A DNA stretch of 31,630 bases from an uncultured Prevotella sp. (GTDB lineage Bacteria; Bacteroidota; Bacteroidia; Bacteroidales; Bacteroidaceae). Location of the stretch: NCBI GenBank assembly GCA_900772835.1, contig CAAGSA010000110.1, forward strand, positions 1 to 31,630, written 5' to 3'. The notes below the pieces were generated by a model, which was not told the origin of the DNA, made no database searches, and saw only the letters and a list, made by a program, of their open reading frames with translations. The position numbers and the translations under genes were made by a program. Below, in pieces: positions 1 to 9,600 of the stretch (the stretch's first letter is position 1; each line of letters begins with the position of its first letter).

Positions 1-57
1 CCGCCGAAAACCGCCTCCAAAGCGACATGCGCCCGATGTTTTTCATCACAAACTCTT

Positions 58-109
58 CGGTCATTCATATTGAACGATTAAAGCGTTTGTTATGAATGGC
101 CGCTTTTTT
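58..109 (+). terminator. Rho-independent terminator of a gene left of the window
   Basis: Inverted repeat with arms at 58-69 and 91-102 (12 bp, one G-T wobble), a smaller nested stem (aacg/cgtt) in the loop, and a T6 run at 104-109 on the + strand. It probably ends a gene that lies to the left. All three + frames stop at 71-95, inside the hairpin, so I cannot say which frame, if any, in bases 1-70 is the tail of that gene. Confidence 0.55.
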
Positions 110-347
110 CGCTGTGTATGAATTCGACAACAACTGTAATGCGTTGAAAAACAATAGATTGCGCGGAGTTCTGGAAAAATCGTTTTTTGCGCACAATTTT
201 TCTGGCGCTTCAAAATATTCGATTCTCAGAGCGTCTGCGTTTCGCGATTTTAACAATTGAATGTTTCTTTATGTTAAAAAACAAGTCCACACCCTATAAA
301 TGGCAGTGCAACAGTAAGCCGTTGACAATTGGCAGATTTTTTTTGAA

Positions 348-391
348 CACGAATTATCATTAATTATCCATTAATTTCCCATTAATCATTC
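348..391. repeat. 11-bp degenerate tandem repeat (3-4 copies)
   Basis: Copies at 359-369 (attaattatcc), 370-380 (attaatttccc) and 381-391 (attaatcattc), with a worn copy at 348-358. The period is exactly 11 bp across the three clear copies. The last units also form the left arm of the hairpin at 369-421. Confidence 0.6.
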
Positions 392-421
392 AGGCAAAAA
401 ATAATTAATGGGGGATTAATG
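369..421. other. Long inverted repeat (18-bp arms)
   Basis: Left arm cattaatttcccattaat (369-386), right arm attaatgggggattaatg (404-421), loop of 17 nt. As + strand RNA the only two imperfect positions become G-U wobbles, so the stem is continuous over 18 pairs; on the - strand they are A-C mismatches. No T run follows directly on the + strand, so a classical terminator is unlikely. Confidence 0.6.
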
Positions 422-436
422 TTTGGAATATAAAGG

Positions 437-503
437 AAAAACACTCATGGGTTTTACTCTGCGGAATAAATCCCGTGCCTACAGAGTGTGAAATCCGTGA
501 GTG
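437..503 (-). terminator. Terminator of the PurF-like gene
   Basis: Arms at 442-461 and 482-503 (cactca and ctctg blocks pair, with a small internal mismatch) around a 20-nt loop. Read on the - strand, the stem is followed by T5 (complement of 437-441). It lies 40 nt past the stop codon of the minus-strand gene at 544-1977 and is the natural end of that transcript. Confidence 0.7.
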
Positions 504-543
504 CTTTCTGTGATTGTTGTCTGAATAAACAGTGTTCCGCTTC

Positions 544-1977
544 CTATTCTGCCGACTCCTCAAGCGAGAACTGGCTGCTGCCGTCGAAGCAGTGGGTACA
601 CACCTTGCATTTTGGCAGTCCGATGGCATCGATGAGCTGTTCGATGGTGTTGAACTTCAGCGATGTCAGTCCGAGTTCTTCGGCGATGGCATCCACCATA
701 CGGTTGTATTCGGGAGAGCCTGTAGTGGCGTATTTGTCGAGATTCTTGTTGGCATCGCCCTCGAAACGCTTGATGATGCGCCGCGTAATCAGCTCCATGT
801 CGCTCTTCGATGATGTGAAGTTGATGAACGGGCAGCCGTATACCAGCGGCGGACAGGCGATGCGCATGTGGCATTCCTTCAGTCCGGCCTGCTCGAAGAG
901 GACCTTGGTGTTGTCGCGGAGCTGTGTGCCGCGCACGATGGAGTCGTCGCAGAAGAGCACGCGTTTGCCCTGTAGCATGGCCTTGTTGGGTATGAGCTTC
1001 ATCTTTGCCACGAGCGAGCGCATGCTCTGGTTGCTCGGTGTGAAGGATCGCGGCCATGTGGGTGTGTATTTTGCTATGCAGCGCTGGTATGGCACGTTCT
1101 TGCCGGCGGCGTAGCCCATGGCCATGCCGGTGCCGGAATCGGGTATGCCGCTGCAGCAGTCCACGTCCACGGGGTCAGTCTTGGCGAGGTTGTATCCGTT
1201 GTCGAATCTCACTTGCTCCACGTTGCGTCCCTCATAGGTGGATGTGGGGAATCCGTAGTATACCCACAGGAATGAGCATACCTGCATTTTCTTGTTCGGC
1301 TTGCGCAGCTGTTCCATGCCGTCGGCTGTCAGCTTGATGATTTCGCCCGGTCCCATATCGTATGTGGTTTCGAAGTCGAGGTTCGGGAACGAGGTTGATT
1401 CGCTTGTCGCCGCGTATGCCCCTTCCTTTTTTCCTATCAGTATGGGGGTGCGTCCCCAGCTGTCGCGTGCGCATATTATGCCGTCTTCGGTCAGTATGAG
1501 CATCGAGCACGAGCCTTTGATGTGGCGGTACACGTTCTCTATTCCCTCCTTGAAGGTCTTGCCCTGTATGATGAGCAGTGCCACGAGTTCTGTGGGGTTG
1601 GTGCTGCCCGACGACATTTCGGCGAAGTGCATGTTCTTGTCGAGCATCTGCTGTGTCAGCTCGTCCTTGTTTGCCACTTTCGCCACTGTGCAGATGGCGA
1701 ACCTTCCGAGGTGCGAGTTCATGATGAGTGGCTGCGCGTCGGTGTCGCTGATGATGCCGATGCCCGATGTCGCCCCTTCGAACTTGTCGAGCGTAGGCTC
1801 GAACTTGGTGCGGAAATAAGAACTCTCGAGATTGTGGATGGAGCGGACAAAGCCTTTCTCCCTGCAGAATGTTGCCATACCGCCGCGGCGTGTGCCGAGG
1901 TGTGAGTTGTAGTCAGTGCCGTAGAAGAGGTCTGCTACACAACTTTTCTTGGATATTGTTCCGAAAAAGCCTCCCAT
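544..1977 (-). CDS. PurF-like amidophosphoribosyltransferase with a degenerate glutaminase domain
   Basis: 477 residues aligning over their whole length with glutamine PRPP amidotransferase (PurF, first step of purine synthesis). The C-terminal phosphoribosyltransferase half is intact: PRPP loop VLFCDDSIVRGTQ (340-352), preceded by IPDSGTG (278-284). Four cysteines match the Fe-S ligands of Bacillus-type PurF: C234, C382, C457 and C460. The N-terminal Ntn glutaminase half is abnormal. PurF normally begins Met-Cys-Gly, with the Cys as nucleophile; here the start is MGGFFG, so residue 2 is Gly. There is no propeptide, and the usual RYST arginine and AHNGN asparagine-glycine motifs are absent. 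It may use free ammonia, accept ammonia from a partner, or act on another substrate. I recall similar MGGFFG-starting paralogues in Bacteroidetes but cannot check. Monocistronic, with its own promoter and terminator. Confidence 0.9.
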   Translation of the reverse strand: MGGFFGTISKKSCVADLFYGTDYNSHLGTRRGGMATFCREKGFVRSIHNLESSYFRTKFEPTLDKFEGATSGIGIISDTDAQPLIMNSHLGRFAICTVAKVANKDELTQQMLDKNMHFAEMSSGSTNPTELVALLIIQGKTFKEGIENVYRHIKGSCSMLILTEDGIICARDSWGRTPILIGKKEGAYAATSESTSFPNLDFETTYDMGPGEIIKLTADGMEQLRKPNKKMQVCSFLWVYYGFPTSTYEGRNVEQVRFDNGYNLAKTDPVDVDCCSGIPDSGTGMAMGYAAGKNVPYQRCIAKYTPTWPRSFTPSNQSMRSLVAKMKLIPNKAMLQGKRVLFCDDSIVRGTQLRDNTKVLFEQAGLKECHMRIACPPLVYGCPFINFTSSKSDMELITRRIIKRFEGDANKNLDKYATTGSPEYNRMVDAIAEELGLTSLKFNTIEQLIDAIGLPKCKVCTHCFDGSSQFSLEESAE

Positions 1978-2019
1978 ATTGATTTTCTGTTGTTTTGTTG
2001 AGTTATCTTTAACAAGTTA

Positions 2020-2027
2020 CAAAGGTA
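2020..2027 (-). promoter_or_regulatory. -7 element of the PurF-like gene promoter
   Basis: On the - strand the sequence reads TACCTTTG, a perfect Bacteroidetes TAnnTTTG box, 43 bp upstream of the ATG at 1977. No clear TTTG -33 box is seen at the expected distance. It is divergent from the 2197-2204 promoter. Confidence 0.55.
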
Positions 2028-2196
2028 ATTTAATTCGTTTATTATTTCCCCACATTTCGCGAAAAAGATGTGTTTTAGCATTGCTTTTTTTGATTTGCTG
2101 CAAGATATTTCTTTTCCGGCTGCCCTATTATCGGGCTAAATGCGCAATAAGGAGCAAGAAATGCGGCATTCATTTCTTTCTCCGTCCGAATTGTGC

Positions 2197-2204
2197 TACC
2201 TTTG
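2197..2204 (+). promoter_or_regulatory. -7 element of the TonB-receptor-like gene promoter
   Basis: TACCTTTG, followed by CA, matches the Bacteroidetes sigma-ABfr -7 box. A TTTC at 2173-2176 could serve as a weak -33 box (20-bp spacer). The start codon is at 2249, giving a leader of about 40 nt. Confidence 0.55.
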
Positions 2205-2248
2205 CATCGGCTTTGTATGTATAAGCACTGAAAATCTCTTTATAAGTA

Positions 2249-3982
2249 ATGAAAAACAAGAAGTGTATTAAAATTTTTTCACTGGCTTTAGCTCTGTGTG
2301 CCGCCAATCCGGTGCAGGGAGCTGTGGTGGACCAGATTGGAGACAGGTATATAATTAATGTGGAGGAAATGAATCTGACGGGCGATGAATCGTTGCTCGA
2401 CGTGCTGCTGTCGTGTCCCGACGTGCTGTCGCTCGACGGCAGGAATGTTCTTGGCGGCGATGCCTTTGCCGCCATGTACGGCAGCTGGATTATCCGTATC
2501 GACAATCTCGACTATGTGCTTGACAATGAGGCCTTCCTCAAGAATGTGAAGGCGAGGGAGGTGGACAAGATAAGAGTGTGCCATCATCCCGGAGTGATGA
2601 AGGGGTGCGGCGGAATGGGCAACGTGATAGACATCAGTCTGCGCCGTGGCGACAACGGCATCTCGGGGCGTGTGGCTGCCGAGGGCGAAAGCTATGGCGG
2701 TGCGAAGATGTGGACGAGCGTGCTGCACCAGGCAGACCGACTGCGCATCTTCGGCATGGCAGACGGGCATGCAATGCGGCAGAAGGACGACACGGGGCTG
2801 AAGGGGCACGGGTCGCACGAGGGAGTGAAGCTGAACGTGGTGTATGACTTCACGCCGAGCGACAAGCTGGAGGTGGACATATCGCAGAGCCTGTTCCGCA
2901 ACCGCAAGTCGGGAGCCGGTGCCGACTATTCGCGCAGGATGGATTCAAATCTCACGTATGAGCGTGTGCTCAGCGAGGCTGGCGCCATGATGCTCGTCAA
3001 CATGTCGTTCATTTCGGAGAACATGAGTGGCGACGGCTACCGTAACAGAGTGAGTGTGCCCTTCGTCATCATAGAGTCGGCATTCCCCTTCATCAGCCAT
3101 AACCTTTGGGTGACGGCAGGCATGGAATCGGGCATCACGGTGGCGAGAAACCGGCTTGCCGGATGTGCCGCCAGCCGCTCGCGCTACGAGGACGGATATG
3201 TGCAGCTCGACTGGAACGTGGGCAAGTGGGGCTTCATGCTGGGCGACCGCTACAGGATAATCTATTACCGCCAGAACGAGCTGGAGCAGCCGTACACATT
3301 CGAACACTCCGTGACGAACCATGCGTATACGGCAAGCGTGTACCACCGCTTCGGCGCGGGCAACACCCTGCAGGCAACCTTTGCACGCAGATACTACAAT
3401 CCCGACTTCGAGGACTTCATCGTTCAGGGTGGCGCGGAGAATAGCGTGATGGCAGGTCAGATTGCCGGAGGCAAGGTGTATACGCCCGACTACAGAGAGA
3501 GGGTGGCATACGTGTCGGAAATGAAATATACATACAGCAAGCCCGACTTCACGCTCGGCTCAATGGTGAAGAACATACATCAGGGGCTTGCCGGGGGAGG
3601 CCACGACAACACGCTCGGCGTAGGTGCTACGGCATTCTGGCACCGTGGCGCGTTGCGCCTTACGGCAGGCGCGAACTGGTATTGGCAGAAGACGAGTTTT
3701 GCCGACGGCAGTGTGCGCCACGACCGTTTTGCCACGATGAAGCTTGCACCGCAGGTGGCGCTTGGCAACGGATGGCGCTTCACATCGCTGCTGCTATACA
3801 ACACGCGGCGTGACAACGCGCCACTGGCGGATGTGGCGGCAAATATGTATGCACAAGTGGAGGTGCAGAAGAAGCTGGGCAGAAAATGGATGTTGGAAAC
3901 CAGATTCCACGACATTGCCGGACAGCATACGGGCAATCGCGCCGCCACGCTCGGCATCACATATTACTGGGGAAAAAGTTAG
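2249..3982 (+). CDS. Small TonB-dependent-receptor-like outer membrane protein
   Basis: 577 residues. A signal peptide covers about residues 1-25 (KNKK, hydrophobic stretch, then PVQGA). Residues about 30-135 look like a worn plug domain: SLLDVLLSCPDV, then VDKIRV...GCGGMGNVIDISLR, which parallels the plug signature in which a short loop leads into GGVINI. The rest (about 140-577) is alternating aromatic/polar beta-strand sequence typical of an outer-membrane barrel. It is shorter than most receptors (650-1000 residues), lacks a carboxypeptidase-like N-terminal domain, and shows no obvious TonB box. No SusD-like partner is adjacent. The cargo is unknown. It could be a receptor for a small ligand or a non-transporting barrel relative. 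Confidence 0.75.
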   Translation: MKNKKCIKIFSLALALCAANPVQGAVVDQIGDRYIINVEEMNLTGDESLLDVLLSCPDVLSLDGRNVLGGDAFAAMYGSWIIRIDNLDYVLDNEAFLKNVKAREVDKIRVCHHPGVMKGCGGMGNVIDISLRRGDNGISGRVAAEGESYGGAKMWTSVLHQADRLRIFGMADGHAMRQKDDTGLKGHGSHEGVKLNVVYDFTPSDKLEVDISQSLFRNRKSGAGADYSRRMDSNLTYERVLSEAGAMMLVNMSFISENMSGDGYRNRVSVPFVIIESAFPFISHNLWVTAGMESGITVARNRLAGCAASRSRYEDGYVQLDWNVGKWGFMLGDRYRIIYYRQNELEQPYTFEHSVTNHAYTASVYHRFGAGNTLQATFARRYYNPDFEDFIVQGGAENSVMAGQIAGGKVYTPDYRERVAYVSEMKYTYSKPDFTLGSMVKNIHQGLAGGGHDNTLGVGATAFWHRGALRLTAGANWYWQKTSFADGSVRHDRFATMKLAPQVALGNGWRFTSLLLYNTRRDNAPLADVAANMYAQVEVQKKLGRKWMLETRFHDIAGQHTGNRAATLGITYYWGKS

Positions 3983-4002
3983 GCAAAAAGATTGCGGCTT
4001 TT

Positions 4003-4033
4003 TTTGATAGTTTGGAGAAAAGTTGTATTTTTG
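4003..4033 (+). promoter_or_regulatory. Bacteroidetes-type promoter of the nucleotidase operon
   Basis: TTTG at 4003-4006 and TATTTTTG at 4026-4033 with a 19-bp spacer. The first gene starts at 4072, about 35 nt past the expected transcription start. No comparable promoter was found before the next three genes, which fits one operon through 11876. Confidence 0.65.
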
Positions 4034-4071
4034 TTGTCTGTGAAAGTATTAGTGGAAAAAATATATAGATT

Positions 4072-5820
4072 ATGATATTGAAGATAATGATGACGGCACT
4101 GCTCGGCATAGCCGCAGTGGGCAACGCCTCGGCGACAGGAGCAAAGACCGTGAAGCTGAGAATAATACAGACAAGCGACGTGCACGGGGCTTTCTTCCCC
4201 TACGACTTCATAGAGCGCAGGGACACGAAAGGCTCGATGGCGCGTGTCAGCTCCTATGTGGAGCGGCTGAGGAAAGAATACGGCAAGAATCTGATTCTGC
4301 TCGACAACGGCGACATACTGCAGGGACAGCCCACGTGCTACTACTATAACTATGTGGCTACGGGAAAGCAGAACATCGTGTCGAAGGTGCTGAACTATAT
4401 GCGCTACGATGCCGTGACCGTGGGCAACCACGATGTGGAGACTGGGCACGACGTATACGACAAGTGGATAGGCGAGATGCAGTGTCCGGTGCTCGGGGCC
4501 AACATCATCAGCACGGCAACGGGCGAACCATACGTGAAACCGTATACCATTATAGAGCGCGACGGAGTGAAGGTGGCTGTGGTGGGAATGCTCACGCCGG
4601 CAATACCTTCTTGGCTTGCCGGGAACTTGTGGAGCGGACTGCGCTTCGAGGATATCGAAGCGTCGGCAAGAAAATGGGTGGAACGGATAAGAAGGACGGA
4701 GAAGCCGGATGTGGTGGTAGGACTGTTCCACAGCGGATGGAGCGGCGGAATAACGACACCCGAATACACAGAGGACGCAGCACAGAGCACGGCGCAAAAC
4801 GTGGCAGGCTTCGACATCATCCTCTTTGGCCACGACCACAGGGCGCGCAAGGCGGAGGAAAAGAACACGGACGGACAGACGGTGCTCTGTCTTGACCCGT
4901 CGTGCAACGCCGTGAGCGTTGCGGATGCGCAGATAGAGATAACGAAGAAGAACGGCAAACTGGTGGACAAAAAAATCAGCGGCGAAGTGCGTGACATAAC
5001 GGGGGAACCCGTGGACGAGGCGTTTGTGGGCCATTTCGCAGCCGACATAGAAGAAGTGAAGCGCTACGTGGGCAGCAGGATTGGCGAAATGGGAAGTGCC
5101 ATGTACACACGCGATGCCTTCTTCGGCAGTTCGTCGTTCATCGACCTCGTGCATAACCTGCAGCTCGGTATTACTGGAGCCGACGTGTCGTTCAATGCCC
5201 CGCTGCAGCTGAACGCCGTGATAAACGAGGGACCGCTGTATATGAGCGATATGTTCAAGCTGTATAAATACGAAAACAAACTCTGTGTGCTCAGAATGAC
5301 AGGCGAGGAAATACGCCGCCATCTGGAAATGAGCTACGACCAGTGGGTGAATACGATGAAAACCCCCGACGACCATATACTGCTGCTCGACGAGCGCAAC
5401 AAAACCGATATGCAGAAGTATGGCTTTAAGAATATGACGTTCAACTTCGACTCAGCTGCCGGCATCGACTACGAGGTGGATGTGACGAAACCCGACGGAG
5501 AGAAGGTGAGAATACTGAAAATGGCAGACGGCAGGGAGTTCGACCCGGGCAAATGGTATAAGGTGGCGATGAACAGCTACCGGGCAAACGGCGGCGGAGA
5601 ACTGCTCACCAGAGGAGCCGGAATAGACAAGAAGGAACTATTGTCGAGAGTGGTGTATGAGAGTCCGCTCGACCTCCGACACTACCTTGCCCAGGAGATA
5701 AAGAAGCAGGGCAGGGTGATGCCGAAGGCAAACGAAAACTGGCGTTTTGTGCCGGACAACTGGACAAAACCGGCATTGGAACGCGACAGAAACCTGATAT
5801 TCAAAAACAACAAGAAATAA
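4072..5820 (+). CDS. Periplasmic 5'-nucleotidase / UshA-family metallophosphatase
   Basis: 582 residues. A signal peptide covers residues 1-22 or so. The N-terminal calcineurin-like metallophosphoesterase domain carries the dinuclear metal motifs in order: TSDVHG (D36, H38), DNGD (78-81), GNHD (118-121), FHSG, and GHDH (253-256). Residues about 310-545 form the 5'-nucleotidase C-terminal domain that binds the nucleoside (FNAPLQLN, YKYENKL, GAGID regions). Family members such as UshA cleave 5'-nucleotides, and some cleave UDP-sugars, outside the cytoplasmic membrane; the exact substrate cannot be read from sequence. It is the first gene of the probable operon, and its stop codon abuts the next ATG. 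This supports a shared role in nucleotide or nucleotide-sugar turnover. Confidence 0.88.
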   Translation: MILKIMMTALLGIAAVGNASATGAKTVKLRIIQTSDVHGAFFPYDFIERRDTKGSMARVSSYVERLRKEYGKNLILLDNGDILQGQPTCYYYNYVATGKQNIVSKVLNYMRYDAVTVGNHDVETGHDVYDKWIGEMQCPVLGANIISTATGEPYVKPYTIIERDGVKVAVVGMLTPAIPSWLAGNLWSGLRFEDIEASARKWVERIRRTEKPDVVVGLFHSGWSGGITTPEYTEDAAQSTAQNVAGFDIILFGHDHRARKAEEKNTDGQTVLCLDPSCNAVSVADAQIEITKKNGKLVDKKISGEVRDITGEPVDEAFVGHFAADIEEVKRYVGSRIGEMGSAMYTRDAFFGSSSFIDLVHNLQLGITGADVSFNAPLQLNAVINEGPLYMSDMFKLYKYENKLCVLRMTGEEIRRHLEMSYDQWVNTMKTPDDHILLLDERNKTDMQKYGFKNMTFNFDSAAGIDYEVDVTKPDGEKVRILKMADGREFDPGKWYKVAMNSYRANGGGELLTRGAGIDKKELLSRVVYESPLDLRHYLAQEIKKQGRVMPKANENWRFVPDNWTKPALERDRNLIFKNNKK

Positions 5821-6591
5821 ATGAAGAGACTGTTTTTTGTATTCTGCAAGGGAGACATAATGCTCGAAAAACTTTCCGACGGAACATATACCGTGCCATA
5901 CGGAGAGGAACCGCCGACCGAAGTGAAGGAGTGGACAAATATGATGCGCATCAGTCCGCTTGGCGACAAGGAGGTAGTGGCATACCGTATTGACTCGCCC
6001 GTGGTGGACAACCCAAGGTATGAGATGTGTGGACTGCGCCCGAGCTACTATAAACTACCGTATGAACTCTACCTCAAGGCAGGTAAATGCGAGGAACTGC
6101 TCTATTGGGACCAGAACACGAAGTTCTGTGGCGTGTGCGGAGCGCCGATGAAGATGCACACCGACATAAGCAAACGCTGCACAGGATGCGGCAAGGAGAT
6201 ATGGCCGCTGCTTGCCACGGCGATAATCGTGCTTATACATAAGGGCGATGAGGTGCTGCTCGTGCATGCACGCAACTTCAAGTCGAACTTCATGGGGCTC
6301 GTGGCTGGCTTCGTGGAGACAGGAGAGACGCTCGAAGAGGCTGTGCACCGCGAAGTGAAGGAGGAAACGAGTCTTGAGATAACGAATCTCAGATACTTCG
6401 GCAGTCAGCCATGGCCTTATCCCTGCGGACTCATGGTGGGATTCAATGCCGACTATGTGAGCGGAGAGATAAAGCTGCAGAAGGAGGAACTGGCACGCGG
6501 AGCATGGTTCTGCAAGGACAACCTGCCGCAGATTCCGGAAAAGCTGAGCATTGCACGGAAGCTGATTGATGCATGGCTGGAAGGAAAATGA
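5821..6591 (+). CDS. nudC: NudC-like NAD(H) pyrophosphatase (Nudix hydrolase)
   Basis: 256 residues. Zinc ribbon C103/C106/C120/C123, then a Nudix box at 163-185 (GFVETGETLEEAVHREVKEE, with Ser where the last Gly of the consensus usually lies), then SQPWPYP at 195-201, the signature that separates NADH pyrophosphatase/NudC from other Nudix enzymes. Known family members cleave NAD(H) to NMN(H) plus AMP and remove NAD caps from RNA, in the cytoplasm. The ATG follows the upstream TAA with no gap, so the two genes are translationally close. An internal Met at codon 14 (5860) is an alternative start, because the first 13 residues are not typical of the family. Confidence 0.9.
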   Translation: MKRLFFVFCKGDIMLEKLSDGTYTVPYGEEPPTEVKEWTNMMRISPLGDKEVVAYRIDSPVVDNPRYEMCGLRPSYYKLPYELYLKAGKCEELLYWDQNTKFCGVCGAPMKMHTDISKRCTGCGKEIWPLLATAIIVLIHKGDEVLLVHARNFKSNFMGLVAGFVETGETLEEAVHREVKEETSLEITNLRYFGSQPWPYPCGLMVGFNADYVSGEIKLQKEELARGAWFCKDNLPQIPEKLSIARKLIDAWLEGK

Positions 6592-6663
6592 CGGACAATG
6601 CAAATGATACCTTGTATATAATTTTTTAGAACTACGTTCAAGAGAACAACAACAATATAATAT

Positions 6664-9600
6664 ATGATTCTTAAAACAGATTGCTTTCTGCCCTGCACAA
6701 GCATAGAGGCTGTTGACACCACACTGCAGCAGCTGAGGGAATGCCGGGCTGTGAAACATATAAACCTGCTCGTTTCGCAGGAGTTCGCCATGAACAACAA
6801 GGCACCGGAGGGGTGCACACTGATTGTGGTGGACAATATACAGTCGGCTAAGGCTGTGCGCGCCATAGCCGACAACATCGACTGCGAGTACGCCTTGCTA
6901 TATACAAAGACATCGCCACTCACGCTCGGACTGTATGCACTGCGCCGTATGCTGAGAGTGGCTGCCGAAACGGGAGCCGCTATGACATACAGCGACCACT
7001 ATTCAGTGGAGAACGGAAACACTGTGCAGCATCCGGTAATCGATTATCAGCAGGGTAGCCTGCGCGACGATTTCGACTTCGGCAGCGTGATGCTGATGCG
7101 CTCGAAACTCATCAAGGACTATGTGGCGGAGAATGCCGACGCAGATTACGTGTATGCCGGAATCTACGACCTGCGACTGTATCTTAGCCGCTGCGGAAGC
7201 ATATTCCATATCAATGAATACCTCTATACCGAAGAGGAGAACGATACACGCACAAGCGGAGAGAAACAGTTCGACTATGTAAACCCCAGAAACAGAGAGG
7301 TGCAGGTGGAGATGGAGCGTGCCGTAACGGAGCATCTCAAGCAAGTGGGGGCTTTCGTAGACACTGCTTACTATGAAACTCCGGATTTCAACGAACAGGC
7401 ATTCGACTGCGAGGCATCTGTAATCATACCCGTGAAGAACCGCGAACGCACGATACGCGATGCCGTAGACAGTGCATTGTCGCAGAAAACGAACTTCAGA
7501 TTCAATGTGATAGTGGTAGACAACCATTCCACAGACCTTACCACCGAATACCTTTCCGGATATGCAGCAAGGGAAACGGGCGACAACGGGCCGAGGCTGA
7601 TACATATCGTGCCGCAGCGCACCGATCTCGGTATAGGCGGATGCTGGAACGTGGCAGTGAACGACCGCCATTGCGGACGCTTTGCCGTCCAGCTCGACAG
7701 CGATGACCTGTATTCGTCGCCCGACACGCTGCAGAGGATAGTTGATGAATTCCACAGGCAGAACGCAGCAATGATTATAGGCAGCTACCGGATGTGCGAC
7801 TTCGAACTGAACACGCTGCCGCCGGGACTCATCGACCACGCCGAATGGACTGATGACAACGGATGCAACAATGCGCTGCGTATAAACGGACTGGGGGCAC
7901 CGAGGGCGTTCTTTACGCCACTGCTGCGCCAGCTGCAGTTTCCGAACACCAGCTACGGCGAGGACTACGCTATGGCACTCGCCTTCAGTCGCCGTTACAA
8001 GATTGGACGCATATTCAGCGAACTATATCTGTGCCGGCGCTGGGGAGGAAACAGCGATGCAGCTCTGAGCATAGAAAAGGTGAATGCCAACAACTTGTAT
8101 AAAGACCGGCTGCGCACGATGGAACTTTCGGCGCGGCAGATGTGCAATCAGGGACGCACCGATTTTATGGACGACAACTCGCTGCATCGGTTCTTCAACC
8201 GGCAGATGGAACAGTGGGAAACGGCACGAAACAATTTCCGCAATCTGCATAATGTGGAGCAGAAGGTGCTGCAGCTCAAGAACGCAACGCTTGTGGTACA
8301 GCATAACCCGGCGCGTATAGTGTCGACGGGGGCACGAATCGACAAGAAAAGCATAGAGGCGCGTTCATGCTTCCTGTGCAGAAAGAACCGTCCGGAGGAA
8401 CAGATGACAAAAGAGCTTGACAAGAGTTTCGAGATTCTTGTGAACCCATATCCGATACTCCCTATGCATTTTACGATACCGATGCACAATCATCAGCCGC
8501 AGGCGATATACCATAACTATGCGGAGATTCATCATATACTTGCCGACTATCCGGAGCTTATGGTGTTCTACAACGGACCAAAGTGTGGCGCTTCGGCACC
8601 CGACCACTGCCACTTCCAGGCAGGAAGCAACGGTGTGTTGCCGCTGCAGACCGGTTGGCTGCGCTTCTCGCGCAGCCTGTCGGAGATATACGCAACTGCC
8701 GGCGGCGACAGTATTTCGGAGATAACCGAATATCCTTCTCCGGCATTGCTCATACGCAGTCGTAGCCAGAAGGCGGATTCGGAGCTGTTCCGGCTTGTAT
8801 ACAAGTCGATGCCTATGATTGCCGGCGATACGGAGCCGATGATGAATCTCGTTTGCTGGCGTTCCGGAGACACTTTCTTCACGGTGGTGTTCCCACGGCG
8901 TAAACACCGCCCCGACTGCTATCCGCAGCTATCTGAAGAATCAGTATCCGCCACTCAGCAAACATCGCTGATGATAAGTCCGGGCGCACTGGATATGGCT
9001 GGGCTCATCATCACACCGCGAAAGGAGGATTTCGACAAGATAACACCGGAACTTGCTGTAGGCATACTGAAAGAGGTGAGTCTGACTGACGAGCAGTTTG
9101 CCGCAATGAAAAAGAGAATAAAAAGTATGGCAGGCGGACAGACGGCGGTTTCAATGCTGTGTCCGAAGCATCAGGAACCGGAGGTGCATGTGGGTATAGT
9201 CAGTGGAGAGAAGATAGAGTTCTCGCTCAATGGCGCTTATCTGGCCAAGGGAGAGACGATAGAGGGGCAACAGACCGTGGAATTCTCCGAAGGAGGAATA
9301 CTCTGGAACGGGAACCTGTATCGTGAACTTTGCTTCATGCCGAAAGAGGAAAACGCTTCGTTCTCACTCTTCGATGTTACGATAGGGGTGAACTTCCATT
9401 GGGAACGCAAGGAAACACAGACTTTCCTCGGGGTGTTGCGCCTTGTGGTTGAGGCTGACAGAATTTGTGCAATAAACAGTTTGCCGGTGGAGAAATATCT
9501 CGAAAGCGTAATATCAAGCGAAATGAGCGCGACGTCGAGTCTGGAACTGCTAAAGGCACACGCCGTGATTTCGCGCTCATGGCTGCTGGCACAGATGAAA

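Larger units (their letters stand above)
110..432. other. Non-coding stretch with tandem and inverted repeats
   Basis: No convincing gene is seen here. The stretch is AT-rich and contains a T8 run near 337-344, an 11-bp tandem repeat (348-391) and a strong hairpin (369-421), each listed separately. A 63-codon minus-strand frame at 65-256 was considered and rejected. Confidence 0.5.

Noticed and set aside
65..256. Minus-strand frame of 63 codons starting with TTG
   Set aside because: It has no ATG, no clear promoter or ribosome site, and ends inside the hairpin at 58-109. It could be a relic or a dispersed repeat, but nothing in the window proves coding.
3979..5376. 465-codon open frame on the minus strand
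   Set aside because: Antisense to the 5'-nucleotidase gene. The translation is rich in His, Arg, Val and Tyr with no motif, which is the usual shadow of a GC-biased gene.
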